From Fulvivirga ligni (GTDB taxonomy: Bacteria > Bacteroidota > Bacteroidia > Cytophagales > Cyclobacteriaceae), in assembly GCF_021389935.1 (NCBI RefSeq), contig NZ_CP089979.1, positions 539,001-603,000 of the forward strand: 64,000 nt of DNA. The letters are read 5' to 3'. The notes beneath the pieces are model-generated. The model was not told the origin of the DNA and made no database searches. It saw nothing but the letters and a program-made list of their open reading frames with translations. Of the stretch, positions 1 to 7,997 are shown in pieces (position 1 is the first letter of the stretch; every line of letters begins with the position of its first letter). Position numbers and translations under genes: made by a program.

Positions 1-2043
1 GGTAGAAATAAACTCATCTTTTATATGATCCATCTCCTTCAGTTTCTCATTGGCCTCCCTCAACTTTTGTCCCGCCTCTTCCAGCTGCTGAGATTTTATT
101 TCTAACTGCTTGTTGTATGATATATATTGCTGCGCTTCACGAAGAATATCAAACACCTCCTTAATGTCTACTACATTCTCTTCTTTCACCACTGAGGCCA
201 TTAGCACCCGCGCAGATGTAGAGCCGATAGCACCGGAGAGCAGCTTTTCAGCGTAATTGACTATTCTATAATCTGCCTCCACACTCTTCTCTTCTATATT
301 ATTTTGAGTCATAAATTTTCTAAAGGCCCTCTCAGTTCTTGGCCCACCTAAAAACTGTGATATCAACCTTTTTAGATCTGAAATAAAGGCGCGCCCTTTC
401 CAAAGTATGGAGCTTTCATAGCTAGAAGAATATTTAAAAATGTCTACAAATATTTCTGCCTGGTTGATTTCCTGCGTAGAGCGATGGGTGAGCGTAGAAA
501 CCACTAGAAAGGAGGAAACATTGAAAAACATGCTCCAAAAAAATCCACTAACAATATAATCCATTGAATCTAGGCCGAGAAAACCATGTGGGCTCAACCA
601 TGACCAATGAAAAGGTCCGTTTTCAACAAAATCCTCAGTAATTATACCAGGACTCACCATAGTAGGAACTACCAAAATATAAAACCAAACCATAAAACCT
701 GCCAATAGCCCCACCAGAGCTCCTTTTCTATTGGCCATTTTCCAGTAGATGCCACCAATAATAGCCGGGGCAAGCTGAGCCACAGCCACAAAAGATATTA
801 ATCCTATTGAAACAAGGGAAAAACTATCACCCACAAACTTGAAATATAGATAGGCTAAAAACAACATCACCATTATGATCATCTGCCTACCGCGAAGTAC
901 AATGAGATCCAACCTCCCTTTAAAATATTGAGAAACCAGCCTGCTCTTAATGAGATTTGGCGTAATAATATGATTACTAACCATAATACTTAAAGCTGAG
1001 GTAGATACTATGATCATACTAGTAGCCGCGGAAAAGCCGCCTAAGAAAATAATCAGTGCCAGTAAGTTATTATCATACGCCAGTGGAATGGCCAGCACAT
1101 AAGTATCTGCATTAACATTCTGATCCTGGAATATCATTTTGCCTCCCAGAGCTATCGGAATCACAAACAGATTAATCAATAGCAGATACAGTGGAAATAG
1201 CCATAGTGCCTTTTTTAAATGATTTTCATTTCTATTTTCTTTCACCGCCACATGAAACTGACGCGGCAAGAAAAGTAAAGCCAGGGCCGATAAAATATTC
1301 AAGGCCATCCAACTGCCGTATTGTGAGTCATCTATAGTGACCAAAGCATTAAACTGCTCCAAATCGGCGGCCTGCTGGAAGATATTTCCAAACCCGTCAA
1401 AAAGACCAAACGTAACATATAAACCAAGTGCTAAAAAAGCCAATAGCTTAAATACTGATTCAAAAGCTATGGTGGTAATTAGGCCTACATTTTTCTGATT
1501 GGCATCTATATTTCTAGCTCCAAAAAGAATTGTAAATACGGCAAGCACCACTGTAATATAGAAGGAAGTATCATCTAGAAAATATCCAGATGTTTTAGAA
1601 GAGCCCTCTGAAAGAATGAGATAACTATTAGAAATCGCTTTTAGCTGAATAGAAATATATGGCAGCACTCCCAAAAAGCAGAAAACCGTTATAATAGCAC
1701 CCAAAGTAGCATTCTTTCCATATCTGGAAGCCACAAAATCTGCCATATTGGTAATTCGGTGCACTTTACTTATCCTGATGATCTTTCTTAGCACTATCCA
1801 GAATAACGGTGCCAGCATTACCGGACCTAGATAAGTAGTGAGAAAATCAAGTCCCTGGTGAGAGGCTCTGCCCACACTTCCATAATAAGTCCAGGCGGTG
1901 CAGTACACTGCCAATGAAAGTGAATAGATATAGGGTGAGTTTAGCCAGGATTTATCGGCATTCTTCTCCGCCCAGGAGGCTATCAGAAATAGAATGATGA
2001 GATAGCAAAATGAGAGGATAATAACCAGCCACTTAATTTCCAT
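1..2043 (-). CDS. SSS-type (CbrA-like) sensor histidine kinase, partial
   Basis: The gene runs off the left edge; 681 codons are visible. The N-terminus (MEIKWLVIIL) opens a sodium:solute symporter-like membrane domain of about 13 helices. A cytoplasmic STAC-type linker follows (NYAEKLLSGAIGSTSAR), then a coiled coil that ends in KDEFIST, exactly where a HisKA dimerisation helix starts, so the H-box and ATPase domain lie outside the window. Family knowledge: CbrA-like kinases couple a transporter-like module to histidine kinase signalling, usually in nutrient response. It starts inside the end of the 70-aa membrane protein gene (11-nt overlap) and lies directly downstream of a symporter operon, so sensing of the same class of solute is a reasonable inference. 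The ligand is unknown. Confidence 0.9.
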   Translation of the reverse strand, partial: MEIKWLVIILSFCYLIILFLIASWAEKNADKSWLNSPYIYSLSLAVYCTAWTYYGSVGRASHQGLDFLTTYLGPVMLAPLFWIVLRKIIRISKVHRITNMADFVASRYGKNATLGAIITVFCFLGVLPYISIQLKAISNSYLILSEGSSKTSGYFLDDTSFYITVVLAVFTILFGARNIDANQKNVGLITTIAFESVFKLLAFLALGLYVTFGLFDGFGNIFQQAADLEQFNALVTIDDSQYGSWMALNILSALALLFLPRQFHVAVKENRNENHLKKALWLFPLYLLLINLFVIPIALGGKMIFQDQNVNADTYVLAIPLAYDNNLLALIIFLGGFSAATSMIIVSTSALSIMVSNHIITPNLIKSRLVSQYFKGRLDLIVLRGRQMIIMVMLFLAYLYFKFVGDSFSLVSIGLISFVAVAQLAPAIIGGIYWKMANRKGALVGLLAGFMVWFYILVVPTMVSPGIITEDFVENGPFHWSWLSPHGFLGLDSMDYIVSGFFWSMFFNVSSFLVVSTLTHRSTQEINQAEIFVDIFKYSSSYESSILWKGRAFISDLKRLISQFLGGPRTERAFRKFMTQNNIEEKSVEADYRIVNYAEKLLSGAIGSTSARVLMASVVKEENVVDIKEVFDILREAQQYISYNKQLEIKSQQLEEAGQKLREANEKLKEMDHIKDEFIST

Positions 2044-2245
2044 CATGCCCATCGTTAAATAATTTCTTGCTCAGCCACCATAAAACAATGATAAGTAGTA
2101 TCCAGGAGGCCAACAGATAAAGGCTTAAGGCCGGGACTCCACCAATAGATATGTCCACATTAAAAATCCCAAGGATAGGAAAGTGAAGCATGGCAAAGAA
2201 AAACAAGAATACCAGTATAAATATCGATGTTGATCTATTCTGCAA
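2033..2245 (-). CDS. Small two-helix membrane protein
   Basis: A 70-residue protein with two hydrophobic segments (about residues 7-27 and 38-58) and a short charged tail ending NDGHDGN. The start is a TTG codon; no ATG is in frame before residue 19. Its last codons overlap the start of the SSS-type sensor kinase by 11 nt, so the two are translationally coupled and probably function together at the inner membrane. I recognise no named family. It lies downstream of the symporter gene, separated from it by a hairpin. Confidence 0.7.
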   Translation of the reverse strand: MQNRSTSIFILVFLFFFAMLHFPILGIFNVDISIGGVPALSLYLLASWILLIIVLWWLSKKLFNDGHDGN

Positions 2246-2275
2246 TGGACAAAGATTTAGGTGAGAAGTTAAAGC

Positions 2276-2309
2276 AAGCAGGCCATCTCATAACAGAACT
2301 GGCCTGCTT
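2276..2309 (-). terminator. Hairpin after the symporter gene
   Basis: Perfect 10-bp stem (AAGCAGGCCA paired with TGGCCTGCTT) with a 14-nt loop, between the symporter gene stop and the small membrane protein. The run of T after it on the minus strand is weak, so partial read-through into the sensor kinase unit is plausible. Confidence 0.55.
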
Positions 2310-2346
2310 CAGCAATTATTACATATTTGATTTCATGTAATTTCCT

Positions 2347-4041
2347 TTAATGAGAATGTGCCTCACCCGCCCCTCTTGGGAACCTGATATTATCTACAAT
2401 ATCCTGTACATCTTCCGGTGGAGGTGAAGTCATGTGACATACCGTAAGTGACACCACAAAATTGATAATCATCCCCACGGTGCCGAATCCCTCTGGCGAT
2501 ATACCAAACCACCAATCTTTTGGTGTAGTTTCACCGCCAATCCAACCTAATTTATAGCGCATCATATAATACAAGGTGATGCCTAACCCTACAACCATCC
2601 CTGCTATGGCACCCTCTTTATTCATTCGCTTATAGAAAATGCCGAGTATAATGGCAGGGAAAAAGGATGCCGCCGCTAGTCCAAACGCCAGAGCGACCAC
2701 GGCCGCGACAAAATCTGGTGGATTAATACCAAAATATCCTGCAACCATTACGGCCAACACAGCAGAACCACGAGCAATCCATAGCTCAGCGCTATCGCTG
2801 ATATCCGGTGCTATTTGCTTTTTAACCAGGTCATGAGATACTGATGTAGATATTACCAAAAGAAGACCAGCGGCCGTAGAAAGTGCCGCCGCCAGACCAC
2901 CAGCAGCCACTAAGGCCACCACCCAGTTAGGCAGGCTGGCAATCTCCGGATTCGCCAGCACCATGATATCTCTATCAATGGTTAATTCATTTTTTTCTGC
3001 GTCGGCTACATATTGAATAGTACCATCTCCATTTTTATCTTCAAATGTGAGAAGCCCTGTTTTTTCCCAATTAGAAAACCATGGCGGCATATCGCTGTAG
3101 CTCTCATTACTCACCGTTTCTATGAGGTTAGTTCTAGCAAAAGCAGCCACTGCAGGAGCTGTAGTGTATAAAATAGCTATGAAAACCAAAGCATAACCGG
3201 CTGATACCCGAGCATCTTTTACTCTTGGTACAGTAAAGAACCTAACTATCACATGCGGAAGACCGGCAGTACCAATCATAAGTGCAGCGGTTATAAAAAA
3301 CACATCGATCATACTTTTCTTGCCGCTGGTATATTCTGCGAATCCCAACTCTTCATGCAGGCCGTTCAGTTTATCTAAAAGATATGTTTCACTCCCAGTT
3401 ATTTTACCTCCAAAACCAAGTTGTGGTATAGGATTTCCGGTTAGCTGAATAGAGATAAAAATTGCAGGCACCATGAAAGCAAAGATCAATATCACATATT
3501 GGGCTACCTGCGTATAGGTGATACCTTTCATACCACCGAGTACCGCATATATAAACACGATGAACATGCCTATATACACCCCCACGTTGATGTCCACCTC
3601 TAGAAAGCGGCTAAAAACCACGCCAACACCTCTCATTTGCCCAGCCACATAAGTGAAGGACACAAAGAGAGCACAGATTACGGCCACTGTTCTTGCAGCA
3701 TTAGAGTAATACCTGTCACCGATAAAATCAGGAACCGTAAATTTTCCGAATTTTCTTAAGTAAGGCGCTAATAATAAGGCCAATAGCACATATCCGCCTG
3801 TCCACCCCATGAGATAAACTGCTCCGTCATAGCCAGCAAAAGAAATGATACCAGCCATAGATATAAAAGAGGCCGCTGACATCCAGTCTGCAGCGGTAGC
3901 CATACCATTGGCCAATGGCGGCACACCACCGCCAGCCACATAAAAATCCTTAGTAGAACCAGCCCTGGAATAAATGGCTATACCTATGTAAATGGCAAAG
4001 GTTATTCCTACTAAAATGTAAGTCCATAGTTGTACGTCCAT
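2347..4041 (-). CDS. Sodium:solute symporter, VC_2705/ActP-like subfamily
   Basis: A 564-residue polytopic protein of the SSS family, which uses the Na+ gradient to import small organic solutes. The conserved segment FYVAGGGVPPLANGMATAAD near residue 35 and the 13-helix pattern fit the subfamily that includes acetate/pyruvate-type permeases and works with a DUF4212 small subunit. A soluble insertion near residues 340-360 contains the acidic run DKNGDGTIQY, which resembles a Ca2+-binding loop. The DUF4212 gene lies 2 nt upstream and a porin gene before that, forming one minus-strand operon. Substrate is inferred to be a short carboxylate but cannot be read from sequence. Confidence 0.92.
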   Translation of the reverse strand: MDVQLWTYILVGITFAIYIGIAIYSRAGSTKDFYVAGGGVPPLANGMATAADWMSAASFISMAGIISFAGYDGAVYLMGWTGGYVLLALLLAPYLRKFGKFTVPDFIGDRYYSNAARTVAVICALFVSFTYVAGQMRGVGVVFSRFLEVDINVGVYIGMFIVFIYAVLGGMKGITYTQVAQYVILIFAFMVPAIFISIQLTGNPIPQLGFGGKITGSETYLLDKLNGLHEELGFAEYTSGKKSMIDVFFITAALMIGTAGLPHVIVRFFTVPRVKDARVSAGYALVFIAILYTTAPAVAAFARTNLIETVSNESYSDMPPWFSNWEKTGLLTFEDKNGDGTIQYVADAEKNELTIDRDIMVLANPEIASLPNWVVALVAAGGLAAALSTAAGLLLVISTSVSHDLVKKQIAPDISDSAELWIARGSAVLAVMVAGYFGINPPDFVAAVVALAFGLAAASFFPAIILGIFYKRMNKEGAIAGMVVGLGITLYYMMRYKLGWIGGETTPKDWWFGISPEGFGTVGMIINFVVSLTVCHMTSPPPEDVQDIVDNIRFPRGAGEAHSH

Positions 4042-4043
4042 GA

Positions 4044-4307
4044 TTATTCTTGTTTTTCGTCTACATCAAATTTTTTATCGAGCTTATTCATGAGTGATAC
4101 ATAGATAAATATCAGCACCACGAATACATAGATGGAACCTTGTTGGGCGAACCAAAAGCCCAGAGGAAAGCCTCCGATTTTAATAGAGTTCAAAGGTTCT
4201 ACCAGAACTATGCTCAACAGATAGGACACAATGAACCAGACTATCAAGAGAACTGTAAGATAGAGCAGGTTCCTGCGCCAATAGAGCTTCATTTTTTCTT
4301 TGTCCAT
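4044..4307 (-). CDS. DUF4212 symporter small subunit
   Basis: An 87-residue inner-membrane protein with two transmembrane segments (about 13-35 and 54-74) and the motif YWRRNLLYLTVLL that is typical of DUF4212. Members occur almost always directly upstream of VC_2705-type Na+/solute symporters, and here the gap to that gene is only 2 nt. Its presumed role is as an accessory subunit of that transporter. It follows the porin gene by 12 nt. Confidence 0.9.
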   Translation of the reverse strand: MDKEKMKLYWRRNLLYLTVLLIVWFIVSYLLSIVLVEPLNSIKIGGFPLGFWFAQQGSIYVFVVLIFIYVSLMNKLDKKFDVDEKQE

Positions 4308-4319
4308 AATTGTTTAGAG

Positions 4320-5591
4320 TTAAAGGAAGATGTGAGTTTGCAGCACTAAGCCATCTATGCGGTCAGGCTTAGCGCCGGTATAGTTGATTAAATTTGAATT
4401 ATATTCTATTGTGATTTTAGCATTATGCCCATTTAAGAAGGCATTCGCCCCCACCTGAAAAGTATTGCCTGCATTTTCAAAGGCCTCATAATCTCTGGTG
4501 CTATAAGCTAAATATGGCATAATACTCACCTTTTCAGAAAATTCAGGAATAAGGTAGCCTACCTGCCCATAAATGGAAGAGCCGGTACCATAGGTAGTGC
4601 CCAGCGCGTAGTTTTCACCATAATCGAAGTTATAATATACCAGATAAGCATTAAGAGCTCCCGTGCCCACCGGAGCATCATAGTAAGCATCAGCGGCAAA
4701 ATGGAATACGTTATTTCCACTATGATTACCAACAGCATCGGTGGTAACAGTGCCATCTGCATGACTAAAGAAACCAGCACCAAGATTGAATACCTTTTTC
4801 TTTCCTAAGTAGGTACCCACCCGGTAAGGCAACTTGTTTGATTCTTTATCTAAAAACTGATAATCAAAATAACCTTCAATTATTTTACCTGCGTCTTTAC
4901 CAAGTATTCTTCTGCCCGAATAAGTGACACTGTTAGGATTAGGATTATCCGAAGAGCCCAGGGCATTAGTAATTGGCGTATTCAAGGCCAGCGTATATCT
5001 AAAGCTGCCCAGCATACCTTTTCCGTAGACGCCCATATGGCGAGCAAACTGATCAGTAAGCCCCAAAGAAGCCCAGGCCTGCCGATAGTTATCCATGGTC
5101 ATAAAATTTAGTGTACTTGCACTGGTAAGTCTGCTTAGACCATTCCAATAATGAAGTCCTGCACCCAGATAAAGTTGATCTCCAGTGCTGACTTTAAATT
5201 CAGTCCAGGCTGCATGTAAAAACAGCTGCGGACCATTTACAGTAGGATCGTTAGTAGCGCGATTGCCAATAGGATCTGCATTAGCTCCCGTTAGTGAATT
5301 AAGACCAATGTGAGTAAGAATGAGGAATCTTGGTGACATCTGGGCGTAAGCCAATAATCTGGATCTACGTATTCTCATATTAAAACCCTGATCATCATTA
5401 CTTAAATTAGAGTTTTCTGCCCATATCTGGTGCCAAGTGATAAATCTGATATACTGCTGTCCACTTTCATCAAGTTTCACTGTTAGGGGTTTGTAAGTAG
5501 GTTGTTTAGCCTCTTCTTGCGCTATTACACTGCCTGAGAAAATCAAAGGCAATAGCAAGCCCATGAAGAGCCTGGATTTAATATTCTTCAT
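4320..5591 (-). CDS. Outer-membrane porin-like beta-barrel protein
   Basis: A 423-residue protein with a clear signal peptide (MKNIKSRLFMGLLLPLIFSG, cleavage after VIAQ). The rest is rich in alternating hydrophobic and aromatic strands and ends in QTHIFL, as expected of an outer-membrane beta-barrel that inserts through its terminal strand. It is first in an operon with the DUF4212 subunit and Na+/solute symporter, which suggests it lets the same solute through the outer membrane. It resembles phosphate-selective/OprP-like porins only in architecture; the substrate is not identifiable. Two perfect palindromes lie just upstream and may control the operon. Confidence 0.75.
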   Translation of the reverse strand: MKNIKSRLFMGLLLPLIFSGSVIAQEEAKQPTYKPLTVKLDESGQQYIRFITWHQIWAENSNLSNDDQGFNMRIRRSRLLAYAQMSPRFLILTHIGLNSLTGANADPIGNRATNDPTVNGPQLFLHAAWTEFKVSTGDQLYLGAGLHYWNGLSRLTSASTLNFMTMDNYRQAWASLGLTDQFARHMGVYGKGMLGSFRYTLALNTPITNALGSSDNPNPNSVTYSGRRILGKDAGKIIEGYFDYQFLDKESNKLPYRVGTYLGKKKVFNLGAGFFSHADGTVTTDAVGNHSGNNVFHFAADAYYDAPVGTGALNAYLVYYNFDYGENYALGTTYGTGSSIYGQVGYLIPEFSEKVSIMPYLAYSTRDYEAFENAGNTFQVGANAFLNGHNAKITIEYNSNLINYTGAKPDRIDGLVLQTHIFL

Positions 5592-5626
5592 GATTTTGAA
5601 ATTTTAGTTATGGGTAATTGCGAATA

Positions 5627-5657
5627 AGACGGCCGTCTAAAATTTCAATCGATTGAA
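5627..5657. promoter_or_regulatory. Two tandem palindromes upstream of the porin-symporter operon
   Basis: AGACGGCCGTCT (5627-5638) and TTCAATCGATTGAA (5644-5657) are both perfect palindromes, with centres 18 bp apart, 36-66 nt before the porin start codon. Their position suggests operator sites for a dimeric regulator or a promoter-overlapping control region. No binding protein can be named. Confidence 0.45.
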
Positions 5658-5718
5658 GTTTAAAAAAATTAAATCAAACCATGTTTAAATTACATATAGT
5701 TTTGCTAATAACATATAT

Positions 5719-6138
5719 CTAATGCTTAAAACGTTCCCATTTTATTACCATGAACTTATCACCCAATTCAGTGACAAGCATACCTGATTCCTTCAAATTC
5801 ATCGGATTTGTGACAAAATCAGTTAATTCGGTGTGGTTAAAAATTTGATAGGTAGGCCTATAATCGTACCGCTCCGGAGCCTTGATGTGATACTTTCTAA
5901 CCCAGTTCATCACTGACACATGACTGACACCAAGCAGGCGCTCTATCTCCCTGAAGCTAACACCTTCCAGGTATAGCTGTAATGATTTAATCACATAGTA
6001 GTCATCAATACGCTTTCCTAATTTACTGACAGTGAAATAGTAAGCACAAGATTTACATTTAAATCGCTGTCTGTTGTTAATTACTCCGCTTTTGATAATG
6101 TGATTAGAATTACATTTAGGACATAGCGGCTTATTCAT
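5719..6138 (-). CDS. Orphan InsA-like zinc-ribbon/HTH protein (IS1-type)
   Basis: A 139-residue protein. The N-terminus is a zinc ribbon (CPKC at about 6-9 and CKSC at about 33-36), followed by an IS1 InsA-like helix-turn-helix (FREIERLLGVSHVSVMNWVR, about residues 77-97). A tail of about 45 residues ends in WERFKH. There is no DDE catalytic domain and no adjacent reading frame that could provide one by frameshift. The gene is intact and no terminal inverted repeats were seen. Family knowledge: InsA-type proteins bind IS ends and repress their own promoter. It could be an IS remnant or a domesticated regulator; two direct repeats at the start codon favour a DNA-binding role. Confidence 0.75.
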   Translation of the reverse strand: MNKPLCPKCNSNHIIKSGVINNRQRFKCKSCAYYFTVSKLGKRIDDYYVIKSLQLYLEGVSFREIERLLGVSHVSVMNWVRKYHIKAPERYDYRPTYQIFNHTELTDFVTNPMNLKESGMLVTELGDKFMVIKWERFKH

Positions 6139-6140
6139 GC

Positions 6141-6174
6141 TATATTAATTTAGCATAAATATATCAATTTAGCA
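6141..6174 (-). promoter_or_regulatory. Two 15-bp direct repeats at the start of the InsA-like gene
   Basis: On the minus strand TGCTAAATTGATATA and TGCTAAATTAATATA differ at one base and repeat with a 19-nt period. They end 2 nt before the ATG. A repeat of this type and position suggests an operator, perhaps bound by the InsA-like protein itself; this is inference. Confidence 0.45.
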
Positions 6175-6287
6175 ATATCATAAATTGGTTTATTACAAAT
6201 TGAAAGATCCAATCAGCTGGCAGGTTATTGTAATAATCCCTCTTCAGGGTGTTGGTTGCGGCAGATCAAATAATTATATTTATTCCT

Positions 6288-7268
6288 ATGAAATCAATCT
6301 CTATCCTAGTGCCTGAAAGCTCCGTAATGGAGTCTATTGGTGATCCTCAGTATTTATTCACAGTTATTAATCAGTTTTTAGAATCTGAAGGCAAGTCACC
6401 GGCCTTTGATGTACAATTGGTAGGAGCTACTAAAGAGGTTGTTTTAAAGCAAGGTCTTGTAACCATAAGACCACAGAAGCTGCTAGATGAGGTTAAAGAA
6501 ACAGACCTGATTATAATTCCTGCATTGGCTATCAATATGAAAACTGCGATTGAGGCCAACCAGGAAATGATCCCCTGGATCATTAAACACTATAAAAAAG
6601 GCACCGAGGTGGCTTCTTTATGTGTAGGAGCATTTTTGCTAGGCTCCACTGGCCTGCTTGACGGCTATAAGTGCTCCACTCACTGGGCATTTGCCAACGA
6701 ATTTCGAAGTATGTTTCCTGAGATCAATTTAGTTGATGGAGGCATAATTACAGAAGAAAATGGCATTTACACTAGCGGAGGGGCAAACTCGTATTGGAAC
6801 CTTCTGCTCTATCTGGTGGAAAAATTCACTGACCGACATAAAGCAATTTTAGCATCGAAATATTTTGCCATAGATATTGATAGGGACAGCCAGGCCTCTT
6901 TCTCTCTATTCCAAGGGCAGAAAGAACATAATGACGAAGCTATAAAGTCTGCACAAACCTTTATAGAAGAGCATTATCAGGAAAAATTTAGTGTAGATGA
7001 TTTAGCCGAGCAGCTGGCCCTTAGCAGAAGAAGCCTTGAAAGACGATTTAAAAAAGCCACCAACAATACCATCATTGAATACGCCCAACGTGTAAAAATA
7101 GAAGTAGCTAAAAGAAACTTTGAGCTAAGCCGAAAAAATATTTCGGAAGTAATGTATGATGTTGGCTATTCAGACACCAAGGCGTTTCGCACAGTTTTCA
7201 AGAAAATAACAGGCCTTACTCCTATTGAGTATAGAAACAAATACAATAAGCAGCCTGTATTAGCTTAA
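6288..7268 (+). CDS. GlxA-family transcriptional regulator (DJ-1/PfpI-AraC)
   Basis: The protein has 326 residues from the ATG at 6288; a GTG at 6249 is in frame but adds residues unlike the family. Residues 1-170 form a DJ-1/PfpI class I amidotransferase-like domain with the nucleophile-elbow cysteine in SLCVGAFLLGSTGLLDG. Residues 215-320 form an AraC-type double helix-turn-helix (FSVDDLAEQLALSRRSLERR and GYSDTKAFRTVFKKITGLTP). Such proteins are cytoplasmic transcription regulators, often of stress or amine/sugar metabolism. It is transcribed divergently from the InsA-like gene and its last 4 nt overlap the convergent metalloprotease-like gene. Target genes are unknown. Confidence 0.9.
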   Translation: MKSISILVPESSVMESIGDPQYLFTVINQFLESEGKSPAFDVQLVGATKEVVLKQGLVTIRPQKLLDEVKETDLIIIPALAINMKTAIEANQEMIPWIIKHYKKGTEVASLCVGAFLLGSTGLLDGYKCSTHWAFANEFRSMFPEINLVDGGIITEENGIYTSGGANSYWNLLLYLVEKFTDRHKAILASKYFAIDIDRDSQASFSLFQGQKEHNDEAIKSAQTFIEEHYQEKFSVDDLAEQLALSRRSLERRFKKATNNTIIEYAQRVKIEVAKRNFELSRKNISEVMYDVGYSDTKAFRTVFKKITGLTPIEYRNKYNKQPVLA

Positions 7269-7918
7269 TTACTTAGATTGGTTGTGATAGAGGCATCTGC
7301 CTCCGCTTCAATGGCTCTTACCTCCTCAGGCGAGATGTATAGGTTATCAATTCGCGCTCTGTAATCTTCAGGAAGATCATCTCTCATTAAAATATATTTC
7401 TTGGTTTTGATAAGATGTGTAGCAAAACCATGTTTAATCGCAAAAGTGTCGGCACGACGTTCAGCTCTTCTCAAGTAGTTTCTGGAAGTAAAATACCTCA
7501 TTCCAAAACCTACCATATCCATGGAGCTTCTATTTAAATAATCGACTACATGACCCAACTCGTGTGCTACCCAACCTACAATAATGTCATGAGGTAAAGT
7601 TTCTAAAGGCTTAAGCGTATCATTTAAGGAAATAAGCTTTTGCATTTTAATCTTATAAACTCTTTTGTTCTTCTTTCTCAAAAGAGTTTTGATCCTTGGC
7701 TGAGCCTGCATTACCGCATGGTTAATATGATCGCGATAAACGAAATCAATGGCTATACCTCTTAATTCTGGATAATATGACAAGGCTTCTTTAATAGGAG
7801 CTTCCAAAGACGGGGGCATGTGCTGATTTCGGTAGTTATCGTTGGACACTTTTTCCTGTGCATGAAGGCAAAGAGGAAACAAAATCAGTACGGAAGCTAG
7901 ATATTTAAGATATGTCAA
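7265..7918 (-). CDS. Secreted zincin-like metalloprotease
   Basis: A 217-residue protein with a signal peptide (cleavage after LCLHAQ). The centre carries HELGH (about residue 120), the HExxH zinc and catalytic motif, followed about 35 residues later by RAERRADTFAIKHG, where the E and D residues fit the third zinc ligand region of M48/gluzincin-like enzymes. It is therefore probably a periplasmic or extracellular zinc peptidase. Full-length M48 domains are larger, so this is a short variant and the substrate is unknown. It converges with the GlxA-like gene with a 4-nt overlap. Confidence 0.7.
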   Translation of the reverse strand: MTYLKYLASVLILFPLCLHAQEKVSNDNYRNQHMPPSLEAPIKEALSYYPELRGIAIDFVYRDHINHAVMQAQPRIKTLLRKKNKRVYKIKMQKLISLNDTLKPLETLPHDIIVGWVAHELGHVVDYLNRSSMDMVGFGMRYFTSRNYLRRAERRADTFAIKHGFATHLIKTKKYILMRDDLPEDYRARIDNLYISPEEVRAIEAEADASITTNLSN

Positions 7919-7997
7919 AATATGTGTGTGTTTTTTCTTTTTTATGTGGTTATTTCTAATAAGGTAACCTAAATATGTTTGTTATAGTTTTAAAATG

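Noticed and set aside
4140-4349. Plus-strand frame overlapping the DUF4212 gene
   Set aside because: It lies fully across a recognised minus-strand gene and its end, and has no plausible family features.
5719-6138. Complete insertion sequence of IS1 type
   Set aside because: No DDE domain, no second frame and no terminal inverted repeats were found, so only an orphan protein is reported.
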